Source: Thermohalobaculum sp963822985
Lineage (GTDB): Bacteria > Pseudomonadota > Alphaproteobacteria > Rhodobacterales > Rhodobacteraceae
DNA: 64,000 bases
Assembly: GCA_963822985.1 (NCBI GenBank)
Contig: CAWGJU010000013.1
Location: 186,001-250,000 of the forward strand
Reading direction: 5' to 3'
The notes below the pieces were generated by a model, which worked only from the letters and a program-made list of their open reading frames with translations, did not search any database and had not been told where the DNA came from. Shown here piece by piece: positions 26,864 through 35,019 of the stretch. The position numbers and the translations under genes are program-made. The stretch's first letter is position 1, and each line of letters starts with the position of its first letter.

Positions 26864-27514
26864 TCAGCCGATGCCCATCGCCGCGAAGGCCGCGCCCTCG
26901 GCGAATTCCAGCATCAGGAAGGCGCCGACGCCCGCCACGACGCCGCCCGCCAGCCGAGCCCGCAGCCCCTCGGCGCTGCCCGCCTTCAGCATGGCCGAGA
27001 CCGCCCAGCCGGCGGCGACCGCCATGGCCCACTGGATGACGGCCAGGCCGATCAAATAGCCGGCGACGACGGCGGCGCCCATGCCGCCCTCCTGCCCGGT
27101 GATTGTCTCGCCATAAGCCCAACCGTGGAACAGGCCCAGCACCGCGAACAGCGCCATCGCGGGGGCCAGAGCCAACCCGCGGCCCAACATCAGGATGGCG
27201 CCGAGGATCACCAGCGAGGCGGCGATGACAAGCTCGACCAGCGGCAGCGCGACGCCGCCCATGATCACGAAGCAGCCGGCCAGCACCCCCGCGAGAAAGC
27301 CGAGCGGCGCGAGATACCGCTGCCCGGTGAACACCGCCAGCACGCCGACGGCGGCGACGAAGAACAAGTGGTCGAAGCCCAGCACCGGGTGGAAGACGCC
27401 CGAGAGCACGCCCTCGCCAAAGGTGGTCATCGGCGCCCCGCCCATCGGGTGGTGCGCCAGCGCCGGCGTCGCCGCCAGCGTCGCAGCCGCAGCGGCCGTC
27501 AGCAGTCTCTTCAT
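26864..27514 (-). CDS. hupE: HupE/UreJ family protein, probable cobalt/nickel transporter
   Basis: A 216-residue membrane protein with a cleavable signal peptide (MKRLLTAAAAATLAATPALA) followed by the His-rich HHPMGG and the HupE signature HPVLGFDHLFFVAAVG, then about six membrane helices. HupE proteins move nickel or cobalt. First gene after the cobalamin riboswitch and upstream of bluB and cobW, so cobalt uptake for cobalamin synthesis is the most natural role. Confidence 0.9.
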   Translation of the reverse strand: MKRLLTAAAAATLAATPALAHHPMGGAPMTTFGEGVLSGVFHPVLGFDHLFFVAAVGVLAVFTGQRYLAPLGFLAGVLAGCFVIMGGVALPLVELVIAASLVILGAILMLGRGLALAPAMALFAVLGLFHGWAYGETITGQEGGMGAAVVAGYLIGLAVIQWAMAVAAGWAVSAMLKAGSAEGLRARLAGGVVAGVGAFLMLEFAEGAAFAAMGIG

Positions 27515-27562
27515 TATCCCCTCCTTCCCCGTCCGCCCGACGGGTGGTTCTCAACGTCGCGC

Positions 27563-27742
27563 ATGGTAGGTCTCCTGGCTCGCGGAGGGGGCGAACCCCG
27601 GTGCACGCCCGCCTTCCCGGCCCCGATCATCCCGATCGGCGAGCCAGTGGCATCATGGGCGCGCGCTCCGCATACAGTCGCGGGGGCGGCTGCGGCATCG
27701 CGCCCCCGACTTGGGTCGGCGCCCACCGCATTCCCTCTTAGC
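27563..27742 (-). promoter_or_regulatory. cobalamin (AdoCbl) riboswitch
   Basis: Read on the minus strand the segment contains the cobalamin riboswitch landmarks in order: AAGAGGGAATGCGGTG, then a variable hairpin, CCCGCGACTGTATGCGGAGC, the B12-box-like ATGCCACTGG, GGGAAGGCGGGC, and the closing GAGCCAGGAGACCTACC. It sits between the cobK stop and hupE and should lower expression of hupE and the genes behind it when cobalamin is plentiful. About 50 bases separate its 3' end from the hupE ATG, enough for translational or transcriptional control. Confidence 0.93.
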
Positions 27743-27748
27743 CCGCCC

Positions 27749-27766
27749 CGTCCGCTGCCGCGGACG
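27749..27766 (-). terminator. possible hairpin terminator after cobK
   Basis: Seven-base perfect stem (CGTCCGC and GCGGACG) with a four-base loop lies between the cobK stop and the riboswitch. No T-run follows. It could end the cbiD-cobK transcript or be an outer helix of the riboswitch leader. Confidence 0.3.
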
Positions 27767-27785
27767 CTCGCGGGACCATGCGCCC

Positions 27786-28670
27786 TCACCGTTCGGCCAA
27801 AGCACCGCCCCTGTCAAGCACGCCCGCGAGCCAGGCCAGCGCCTCGTCCGCCGCGGCGACCACCGGACCGGGCGGCGGCGCCGGCCGCGCCACCATCAGA
27901 ACGGCCAGGCCCAGCCCCGCGGCGGCGTCGAGCTTGGCCGCGTTCCCGCCCGAATTCTTGGCGACCAGATGCGTGATCGCCCGCCGCCGCATCAGCGCGA
28001 GCTCGGCCGACCGGCCGAAGGGCGGCCGCGCGACGATCGGCTCGATATGGCCGGGCAGCGCCACCGGCTCGATGCTGCGCAGCCAGAAGCGGCAGTCGGT
28101 CCGGCCGGCGAAGGGCGCCCAGTCGCGCCCGCTCGTCAGCAGCACCCGCGCGCCCGGCGGCAGGGCCGCCGCCGCCTCGCCCAGGCTCGCCACGCCGAGC
28201 CAGCCGGGCCGCACCGGCCATTCCGGCCGCAGGACGCGCAGCCGCGGCACCCCGGCCGCCGCACAAGCCTCGACGGCGTTCGCCTGCATCCGCGCCGCGA
28301 AAGGATGCGTCGCGTCGACCACCGCGCCCATACCCTCGGCGCGCAGCCAGGCCGCCAGGCCCGCCGCGCCGCCGAACCCGCCCGTGCGCTTCGAGACGCG
28401 CGCCTCGGCCGGCTTGGGCGGCGGCTCGTTGAGGCGGGCGATCAGCTCCGCCGCGCTGCGCGCGAGCGGGCGGGGGCGCGGCGGGCTGTGGTGCGCGGCG
28501 AGGAAGCGGAATAGCCTTGCCACCATCTCCGGCGGCACCCGCCCCACCGGCTCAGGCTCGCGGGTCAGCCCGGCATAGGAGACGACCAGCTCCAGCCGCG
28601 GGACGAAGCCGGCCAACCCGGCGATGATGCGCGCCTCGGCCGTGCCGGCGAGGATCAGCGCCTTAAGCAT
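27786..28670 (-). CDS. cobK: precorrin-6A reductase, with a long internal insert
   Basis: Reduces precorrin-6A with NAD(P)H in corrin ring synthesis. Family motifs LKALILAGTAEARIIAGLA, RTGGFGGAAGLAAWL, VVDATHPFAARMQ and LLTSGRDWAPF and the C-terminal LVAKNSGGNAAKLDAA are present. Between SYAGLTREP and RTGGFGG, where the family has a link of roughly a dozen residues, there are about 55 extra Pro/Arg/Ala-rich residues. At 294 residues it is longer than the usual 240-260. ATG 28670 is chosen because it begins the canonical N-terminus and overlaps the cbiD end by eight bases. Confidence 0.9.
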   Translation of the reverse strand: MLKALILAGTAEARIIAGLAGFVPRLELVVSYAGLTREPEPVGRVPPEMVARLFRFLAAHHSPPRPRPLARSAAELIARLNEPPPKPAEARVSKRTGGFGGAAGLAAWLRAEGMGAVVDATHPFAARMQANAVEACAAAGVPRLRVLRPEWPVRPGWLGVASLGEAAAALPPGARVLLTSGRDWAPFAGRTDCRFWLRSIEPVALPGHIEPIVARPPFGRSAELALMRRRAITHLVAKNSGGNAAKLDAAAGLGLAVLMVARPAPPPGPVVAAADEALAWLAGVLDRGGALAER

Positions 28671-29751
28671 GCCCGAGGATCGCGCCATCCCGCCCTACCA
28701 CGATCACCTCGGCCGCCACCGGCGCCTCTCCCAGCGTTCGGCGCACCACGGCCAGCGCCTCCTCGGCCACCGACTGGGCCAGCCCCGGCCCCGCCAGCGT
28801 CAGCGCCTCCAGCGCCGTTGCCGCCGCCCTGACCGGCGCGGGATCCGCGCCGGCGCGCGCCGCGAACTGGGCGAGCCGCCCGAAATCCACCTGGCTGCGG
28901 CCCGAATGCAGGTCCATCGCCCCTTGCGCCAGCTTGGCCATTTTGCCGATGCCGCCCGCCACCGTCAGCCGCGGCACCGGGTGCCGCCCCAGATATTTCA
29001 ACGTGCCGCCGACGAAATCGCCCATGTCGAGGCACGCCCCCTCGGGCAGCCCATACAGCGCCCGCACCGCCGCTTCGGACGTCGCCCCCGTGGCACCGAC
29101 GACATGGGCCATCCCCGTCGCCCGCGCCACGTCGATGCCGCGGTGGATCGAGGCGATCCAGGCGGCGCAGGAGAACGGCCGGACGATCCCCGTGGTCCCC
29201 AGGATCGAGATGCCGCCCTCGATGCCCAGCCGCGGGTTCCAGGTCCGCCGCGCCAGCTCCGCCCCGCACGGCACCGAGACCGTCACGACCCAGCCCAGCA
29301 CCGAGCCCGCGCCGCCCCCATGCGCGGCCGCCACCTCGGCCAGCGCGCCGGTGATCATCCGCCGCGGCACCGGGTTGATCGCCGGCTCGCCCGGCGGGAT
29401 CGGCAGTCCCGGCCGCGTCACGGTGCCCACCCCCTCACCGGCGCGGAAGACGACCTCCGCCCCCGGTTCGAGCCGCGGCGACGCAGCCGGGGCGAGTGCA
29501 ACCCGCACCCGGATCAGCGCCAGATGCGTCACGTCAGGGTCGTCGCCGGCATCCTTGCGCACCGCCGCCTCGGCGTGGCCGCGGCCGACCGCCGCCTCCT
29601 CGACGGCAAAGCGCGGCCGCTCGCCGCGCGGCAGGGTGATCTCGACCTCGGCCGGCACCTTGCCGGTCATCAGCCCGATCGCCGCCGCCTTGGCCGCCGC
29701 GGTGGCGCAGGCGCCCGTCGTCCATCCGGTTCGCAGCTTGCGTCCGTCCAT
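28663..29751 (-). CDS. cbiD: cobalt-precorrin-5B C1-methyltransferase
   Basis: A 362-residue CbiD protein that methylates C-1 of the corrin ring. The start LRTGWTTGACATAAAKAA, the INPVPRRMI segment, GGISILGTTGIVRP and GDFVGGTLKYLGRHPV are CbiD signatures. CbiD replaces CobF, the unrelated C-1 enzyme of the Pseudomonas denitrificans aerobic route. It overlaps cobK by eight bases and is divergent from cobA. Confidence 0.95.
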   Translation of the reverse strand: MDGRKLRTGWTTGACATAAAKAAAIGLMTGKVPAEVEITLPRGERPRFAVEEAAVGRGHAEAAVRKDAGDDPDVTHLALIRVRVALAPAASPRLEPGAEVVFRAGEGVGTVTRPGLPIPPGEPAINPVPRRMITGALAEVAAAHGGGAGSVLGWVVTVSVPCGAELARRTWNPRLGIEGGISILGTTGIVRPFSCAAWIASIHRGIDVARATGMAHVVGATGATSEAAVRALYGLPEGACLDMGDFVGGTLKYLGRHPVPRLTVAGGIGKMAKLAQGAMDLHSGRSQVDFGRLAQFAARAGADPAPVRAAATALEALTLAGPGLAQSVAEEALAVVRRTLGEAPVAAEVIVVGRDGAILGHA

Positions 29752-29860
29752 CCGCGCATCCTAGCCGGCCCCGGCGCCCCGCACGAGCCCTGCACGAGTT
29801 CAACCGGCCCCCCGCTCTGCGGGGCTTCGCAGCCCAGCCCCCGCCCGCTATATAGCGACG

Positions 29861-30712
29861 ATGCAGACGCTCGCCCTTCCCGGAGATGACTGGCCCCGGT
29901 TCCAGCCCGGCTGGGTCTGGCTCGTCGGCGCGGGGCCCGGCGACCCGGGGCTGCTGACGCTGCACGGGCTGAACGCGCTCGCCCAGGCCGATGTCGTCGT
30001 CTACGACGCGCTGGTCGATCAGCGCATTCTCGACTTCGCGCGGCCCGGCGCGCGCATCGACTATGCCGGCAAGCGCGGCGGCAAGCCCAGCCCCAAGCAG
30101 CGCGACATCTCGCTCCGGCTCATCGAACTCGCCCGCGCGGGCGACCGCGTCCTCAGGCTCAAAGGCGGCGACCCCTTCGTCTTCGGCCGCGGCGGCGAGG
30201 AGGCGCAGACGCTGGTCGCGGCCGGCATCCCCATCCGCATCGTGCCCGGCGTCTCGGCCGGCATCGGCGGGCTCGCCTATGCCGGTATCCCGGTGACGCA
30301 TCGTGACGTCAACCACGCCGTCACCTTCGTCACCGGGCACGACCAGTCGGGCGACGCGCCGGGCGACATCGACTGGGCGGCGCTCGCCCGCGGCTCGCCG
30401 GTTATCGTCGCCTACATGGCGATCAAGACGCTGCCCAAGATCGCCGCGGCGCTTATCGCCGCCGGGCGCAGCCCGCACGAGCCCGTCGCCATCGTCTCGG
30501 ACGCGACCCTGCCGACGCAACGGGTGCTCGAGACGGCGCTCGGCCGGGCCGCCGAGGACGCCGCGGCCGCCGACGTGGAACCGCCGGCCATCGTCTGCAT
30601 CGGCCGGGTCGTCGCCATGCGCCAGGTGCTCGACTGGGTCGGCCAGCTGGCGGGCGAGCCGCCCCGCGAGCTCGACCCGCTCGGCGCCCGCGCCCGCTCC
30701 GACAGCGCGTGA
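29861..30712 (+). CDS. cobA: uroporphyrinogen-III C-methyltransferase
   Basis: A 283-residue SUMT that methylates uroporphyrinogen III at C-2 and C-7 to precorrin-2, the entry to cobalamin and sirohaem. Motifs: VWLVGAGPGDPGLLTL, VVYDALV, RLKGGDPFVFGRGGEEA, VPGVSAGIGGLAYAGIPVTHR and the C-terminal PAIVCIGRVVAMR. Stand-alone form without the CysG dehydrogenase domain, consistent with cobalamin rather than sirohaem duty. Divergent from cbiD. Confidence 0.95.
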   Translation: MQTLALPGDDWPRFQPGWVWLVGAGPGDPGLLTLHGLNALAQADVVVYDALVDQRILDFARPGARIDYAGKRGGKPSPKQRDISLRLIELARAGDRVLRLKGGDPFVFGRGGEEAQTLVAAGIPIRIVPGVSAGIGGLAYAGIPVTHRDVNHAVTFVTGHDQSGDAPGDIDWAALARGSPVIVAYMAIKTLPKIAAALIAAGRSPHEPVAIVSDATLPTQRVLETALGRAAEDAAAADVEPPAIVCIGRVVAMRQVLDWVGQLAGEPPRELDPLGARARSDSA

Positions 30713-31151
30713 CCGCGCCGCCCCGCCGCCAGTGCCCCCGCGCGGCGACACACCGGTCCCAAGGCACAGGCGAATGCGGGCGCCTCGCCGGCGAGGCGCG
30801 CCTCACTTCCGCGTTAATGCAGGTTCATTTCGGCAAGAACCTATCGAGCAGTGCCGGGCGGCTCGACCGCCCGGCCGCCGCTCAAAGCGGCGGTGCGTCG
30901 CTCGCCACGCTTGCCCGCGTCCCGGCTCTGGCGGCCCCCGCCCGTCCAACCTCGTCGTCATCGCCGAACTTGACCGGCTTGACCGGGCGATCTCCGGCCA
31001 TTCCGGCAAATGCCCCATCCCCGCCTCGGCGCGACAGGTTCTCAACTTCGGGAATCGGCTGCGTCGCCGGCCTTAGCCGCGCTCCCGCAGGATCGGCCGT
31101 CCAGCCGGCTGCCGAGCGCACGCGCTCGGGCGCGCAGCGCCGCCGGCTCCG
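30713..31151. other. 439-base gap between cobA and cobB, no gene seen
   Basis: No family-like protein is visible on either strand and no second cobalamin riboswitch is recognisable. Two structured spots occur: a perfect 20-base palindrome at 30780-30799 (half-site GCGCCTCGCC), which may end the cobA transcript, and an AGGTTC-N10-GAACCT inverted repeat at 30821-30842. The second half is Cys/Arg/Pro-poor noise in all frames. Confidence 0.5.
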
Positions 31152-32567
31152 ATGCGCGGCCTGCTGATCGCCGCGCCGGCCTCGGCGCAGGGCAAGACGA
31201 CGCTGACGCTCGGTCTGCTGCGCGCGCTCGCCCGCCGGGGCACGGATGTCGCCAGCGCCAAGTCCGGCCCCGACTATATCGACCCTGCCTTCCATGCCGC
31301 CGCGACCGGCCGGCCCTGCCTGACGCTCGACCCGTGGGCCGCCGCTCCACGGCAGCTGCGCGCCCGCGCGGCCAGCCAGGCGGCGGCTCTCCTGGTGGTA
31401 GAGGGCGCCATGGGCCTCTACGACGGCGCCGCCACCCAACCGCACAGATCGCCCCTCGAACGGCTCGCCCCATATCCGGCGCGCGTCGACGCGCCTGCCG
31501 GCTCCCCCAAGCACCCCCCTCCCCGCTCGTGGGGGAAGGCTGGGGAGGGGGTGCCGCACGGCATCCCCACTGCCGGCTCCGCCGCCGCCCTCGCCGCCAC
31601 GCTCGGAATCCCCGCCCTCCTGGTCCTCGACGTCTCGCGCATGGGCCAGGGCGCCGCCGCCATCGTCCACGGCCTCGCCACCTTCCCAGGCGCGCCACGC
31701 CTCGCCGGCGTCGTGCTGAACCGCACGGGCAGTCCGCGCCACGCGGCGATGGTCCGCCATGCCGTCGAAGGGGTTGCGCCCGTCCTCGGCACGCTGCCCC
31801 GGCGCGACGACCTCGCCTTGCCCTCGCGCCATCTCGGCCTCGTCCAGGCGGCCGAGCACCCCGAGCTCGCCGCCTTCCTCGACCGCGCCGCCGACGCCGT
31901 CGAGGCCGGCTGCGACCTCGACGCCATCGCGGCTGCCGCCGCGCCCGTCGCGCCGCCGCGGGGGCCGCCCATCCGCCTGCCGCCCCTGGGCCAGCGCATC
32001 GCCGTCGCCCACGACGCCGCCTTCGGCTTCGCCTACTGGCACCAGCTGCAGGACTGGCGCGCCGCCGGGGCCGAGCTTGTCCGCTTCTCGCCCTTGGCGG
32101 ACCAGCCGCCCGACGCAGAAGCCGACGCCGTCTTCCTGCCCGGCGGCTATCCCGAGCTCCACGCCGGCGCGCTCGCCGCGGCCGCCGGCTTCGGCCGCGG
32201 GATGCGCGCCGCCGCCGCGCGCGGCGCGACCCTCTACGGCGAGTGCGGCGGGTACATGGTCCTCGGCGACGGCCTCGTCGACGCCGCCGGCGCCCGGCAC
32301 GCCATGCTCGGCCTGCTGCGCCTCGAGACCTCAATGGCGCAGCCCGGCCGCGTGCTCGGCTACCGCCGCCTCGTGCCATTGGAGACGGGACCGTGGCGCG
32401 CGCCGCTGGCGGGGCACGAGTTCCACTATGCGACAACGCTGCGCGCCGACGGGTCGCCCCTCTTCGCGGCCAGCGATGCGGCGGGCACGGATCTCGGCCG
32501 GATCGGGCTCGCCCATGACCGCATCGCCGGCTCATTCGCCCACATCATCGAGCCCGAGCCCGCCTGA
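31152..32567 (+). CDS. cobB: cobyrinate a,c-diamide synthase, with repeat-derived insert
   Basis: Amidates the a and c side chains of the corrin using glutamine and ATP. The N-terminal P-loop domain starts LLIAAPASAQGKTTLTLGLL and includes SGPDYIDPAFH and VEGAMGLYDGAA. The C-terminal type 1 glutamine amidotransferase domain has YGECGGYMVLGDGL with catalytic Cys at about residue 365, and GHEFHYATT. Between DGAA and GSAAALAATLG, normally a link of a few residues, residues about 95-141 are extra; this stretch contains a C-run/G-run repeat in frame. The insert lies in a surface loop near the nucleotide site, so the enzyme may still work. Length 471. Confidence 0.93.
   Translation: MRGLLIAAPASAQGKTTLTLGLLRALARRGTDVASAKSGPDYIDPAFHAAATGRPCLTLDPWAAAPRQLRARAASQAAALLVVEGAMGLYDGAATQPHRSPLERLAPYPARVDAPAGSPKHPPPRSWGKAGEGVPHGIPTAGSAAALAATLGIPALLVLDVSRMGQGAAAIVHGLATFPGAPRLAGVVLNRTGSPRHAAMVRHAVEGVAPVLGTLPRRDDLALPSRHLGLVQAAEHPELAAFLDRAADAVEAGCDLDAIAAAAAPVAPPRGPPIRLPPLGQRIAVAHDAAFGFAYWHQLQDWRAAGAELVRFSPLADQPPDAEADAVFLPGGYPELHAGALAAAAGFGRGMRAAAARGATLYGECGGYMVLGDGLVDAAGARHAMLGLLRLETSMAQPGRVLGYRRLVPLETGPWRAPLAGHEFHYATTLRADGSPLFAASDAAGTDLGRIGLAHDRIAGSFAHIIEPEPA
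31511..31555. repeat. C-run/G-run palindromic repeat, copy inside cobB
   Basis: GCACCCCCCTCCCCGC, a short centre, GTGGGGGAAGGC and TGGGGAGGGGGTGC form a GC-rich palindrome of the same build as the intergenic copies at 11634 and 34941. It is translated as KHPPPRSWGKAGEGVPHG within the extra segment of CobB. Confidence 0.7.
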
Positions 32568-32599
32568 CCGCTGCGAGCTCGGCGGGGCACGGAGTGGCG

Positions 32600-32626
32600 G
32601 TACCACTCGCGGCACGCTTGTGGTAC
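32600..32626. promoter_or_regulatory. inverted repeat upstream of betC, candidate operator
   Basis: GTACCAC at 32600 and GTGGTAC at 32620 form perfect seven-base arms around a 13-base spacer, about 60 bases before the betC start. Symmetry and position suit a dimeric repressor site controlling choline-sulfate use, but no regulator gene is adjacent. Confidence 0.4.
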
Positions 32627-32687
32627 ACCCGTCACACGCCCGTTCCGGGCTGGACGGCACCGGCATCGCGCGCCATGGTGCCGCGCG

Positions 32688-34190
32688 ATGCGCCCGAACA
32701 TCCTCGTCCTGATGGTCGACCAGCTGACCGGCACGCTGTGGCCGGATGGCCCGGCTGCCTGGCTCCACGCGCCGAACCTCAGGCGGCTGGCCGAGCGCTC
32801 GACCCGCTTCGCCAACGCTTACACCGCCTCGCCGCTCTGCGCGCCGGCCCGGGCCAGCTTCATGTCGGGCCAGCTGCCGCGCCGGACGCGCGTCTACGAC
32901 AACGCGGCCGAGTTCGCCTCGGCCATCCCGACCTATGCCCACCATCTGCGGCGCGCCGGCTATCGCACTGTCCTGTCGGGCAAGATGCATTTCGTCGGCC
33001 CCGACCAGCTGCACGGGCTGGAAGAGCGGCTGACGACCGACATCTACCCCGCCGATTTCGGCTGGACGCCCGATTACAGCCGTCCCGGCGAGCGCATCGA
33101 CTGGTGGTACCACAACCTCGGCTCGGTGACGGGCGCGGGCGTGGCCGAGACCACCAACCAGCTGGAATACGACGACGAGGTCGCCTTCCATGCCGTCCGC
33201 CGCCTGCACGACTTCGCCCGGAGCGGCGACGCGCCCTGGTGCCTGACGGTCAGCTTCACGCACCCGCACGACCCCTATGTCGCCAGGGCCAGGCACTGGG
33301 AGCTCTACGAAGGCTGCGAGCACCTCCAGCCGGACGTCGCCCCCATCGCCTATGAGAGCCAGGACCCGCACAGCCGGCGGCTGATGGACGCATCGGACTG
33401 GCGCGCCTTCGACATCACAGCCGAGCACGTCGCCCGCGCCCGCCGCGGCTATTTCGCCGCCATCAGCTATGTGGACGAGAAAATAGGGGAAGTCCTCCAC
33501 GCGCTCGAGGCGACGCGGCAGGAGGCGGCGGTCGTCTTCCTCTCCGACCACGGCGACACGCTGGGAGAGCGCGGCCTGTGGTTCAAGATGAGCTTCTTCG
33601 ACGGCGCGTCCCGCGTGCCGCTGACCATCGCCGCGCCCGGGCTGCCGCCCGGCCGCGTCGACGCCCCGGTCTCGACGCTCGACGTCCTGCCGACGCTGGT
33701 CGAGCTCGCCGGCGTCCCGCTGGGCGAGGTGATGCCCTGGACGGATGGCGAATCGCTCGTGCCCCCGGCCAGCGGCACGACGCGCGAGACGCCGGTGCCC
33801 ATGGAATACGCCGCCGAGGGCTCGGTCGCGCCCATGGTCGCGCTGCGGCAAGGACGCTGGAAGCACGTCCGCTGCGCCGCCGACCCCGAACAGCTCTTCG
33901 ATCTGGCGGCCGACCCGCACGAGCTAACCAACCTCGCCGCCGACCCGGGTCACGCCGAAACGCTGGCCCGGCTGCGCGCGATCAGCGAGGCGCGCTGGGA
34001 TCTCGCCGCCTATGACGCCGAGGTCCGCGAGAGCCAGGCGCGCCGGCACGTCGTCTACGCCGCGCTGCGCAACGGCGCCCATTACCCGTGGGACTTCCAG
34101 CCGCTGCAGCGCGCCTCCGAGCGCTACATGCGCAACCACATGGACTTGAACGTGCTCGAGGAGCAGAAACGGTTCCCGCGGGGCGAATAG
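32688..34190 (+). CDS. betC: choline-sulfatase
   Basis: A 500-residue sulfatase that splits choline-O-sulfate into choline and sulfate. N-terminal metal site NILVLMVDQLTG; formylglycine motif CAPAR with the modified Cys at about residue 51; GKMHFVGPDQLHG; FLSDHGDTLGERG. The end, WDFQPLQRASERYMRNHMDL followed by NVLEEQKRFPRG, is the choline-sulfatase C-terminal tail that distinguishes BetC from other sulfatases. Cytoplasmic, since no signal peptide is seen. A GST gene and a BetA-like dehydrogenase follow. Confidence 0.94.
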   Translation: MRPNILVLMVDQLTGTLWPDGPAAWLHAPNLRRLAERSTRFANAYTASPLCAPARASFMSGQLPRRTRVYDNAAEFASAIPTYAHHLRRAGYRTVLSGKMHFVGPDQLHGLEERLTTDIYPADFGWTPDYSRPGERIDWWYHNLGSVTGAGVAETTNQLEYDDEVAFHAVRRLHDFARSGDAPWCLTVSFTHPHDPYVARARHWELYEGCEHLQPDVAPIAYESQDPHSRRLMDASDWRAFDITAEHVARARRGYFAAISYVDEKIGEVLHALEATRQEAAVVFLSDHGDTLGERGLWFKMSFFDGASRVPLTIAAPGLPPGRVDAPVSTLDVLPTLVELAGVPLGEVMPWTDGESLVPPASGTTRETPVPMEYAAEGSVAPMVALRQGRWKHVRCAADPEQLFDLAADPHELTNLAADPGHAETLARLRAISEARWDLAAYDAEVRESQARRHVVYAALRNGAHYPWDFQPLQRASERYMRNHMDLNVLEEQKRFPRGE

Positions 34191-34268
34191 CGCGGCGCCC
34201 TGACCCTTGGCCTCCCTCCGTCTGCGGGGGCCGGGAGCCGGAGGGCGGGGCCTTCAAGGGAGACCAGA

Positions 34269-34907
34269 ATGATCATCGTCCACGGACGCGCCACCTCGTC
34301 GAATGTCCAGCTCGTGATGTGGGCCATCGGCGAGCTCGGGCTGAAATACGAGCGGCGCGACGTCGGCGGCCAGCACGGCGGCACCGACACGCCCGAATAC
34401 CGGGCGATGAACCCGAACGGCCGCGTCCCTGTCATACAGGACGGCGAGCTGACCCTGTTCGAATCGCCCGCCATCCTGCGCTATCTCGCCGGCGCCTATG
34501 GCAAGGACCCGTTCTGGCCGGATGATCGGAAACGCCGGGCCGAGCTCGACATGTGGGCCGAGTGGATGAAGACCTCGTTCTGCGTCGCCTTCGCCAACGA
34601 CATCTTCTGGCCGCTGATCCGCACGCGCGCGGCTGACCGCGACCCCAAGGTGGTTGCGCGGGGCGAGTCCGAGCTCGCCCGCCTCGCACCGATGATCGAC
34701 CGGCGCATCGGCAAGGGCCCTTGGCTGGGCGGCGAGGACTTCACCTTCGCCGATGTGATGGTCGGCCACATCCTCTATCGCTATTTCGACGTCGATTTCG
34801 CCCGCGTGCCGACCCCGAACCTCGAGGCCTACTACAAGCGCTGCACCGGGCGTCCGGCTTACGCCGAGCACGTCATGGTCAGCTACGATTCGCTGCGCGT
34901 CAGCTGA
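34269..34907 (+). CDS. glutathione S-transferase family protein
   Basis: A 212-residue GST. The thioredoxin-like N-domain begins IIVHGRATSSNVQLVMWAI and contains NGRVPVIQDGELTLFESPAI, the cis-Pro and Glu-Ser glutathione contacts. The helical C-domain has GGEDFTFADVMVGHILYR. AGGGAGA precedes the ATG. It lies between betC and the choline dehydrogenase-like gene, but a role in choline metabolism is not established. Confidence 0.9.
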   Translation: MIIVHGRATSSNVQLVMWAIGELGLKYERRDVGGQHGGTDTPEYRAMNPNGRVPVIQDGELTLFESPAILRYLAGAYGKDPFWPDDRKRRAELDMWAEWMKTSFCVAFANDIFWPLIRTRAADRDPKVVARGESELARLAPMIDRRIGKGPWLGGEDFTFADVMVGHILYRYFDVDFARVPTPNLEAYYKRCTGRPAYAEHVMVSYDSLRVS

Positions 34908-34940
34908 TGTGATGGCTGCCACTCGCAACCGGGCGCCGCG

Positions 34941-34982
34941 CGCCCCCTCCCCCCTCGCGGGGGAGGGATGGGGAGGGGGCGC
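34941..34982. repeat. C-run/G-run palindromic repeat, copy 3
   Basis: CGCCCCCTCCCCCCTCGC followed by GGGGGAGGGATGGGGAGGGG; almost the same sequence as the copy at 11634. It lies between the GST and betA-like genes, 37 bases before the latter starts. Confidence 0.7.
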
Positions 34983-35019
34983 TCGCCCCGCAGCCTGGCA
35001 CGCAGCCCGGCGCCGCTGA

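Noticed and set aside
30713..31151. Second cobalamin riboswitch upstream of cobB
   Set aside because: Hairpins are present but none of the conserved riboswitch blocks was found.
31042..32535. Arg-rich frame opposite cobB
   Set aside because: Antisense artefact; cobB has all catalytic motifs.
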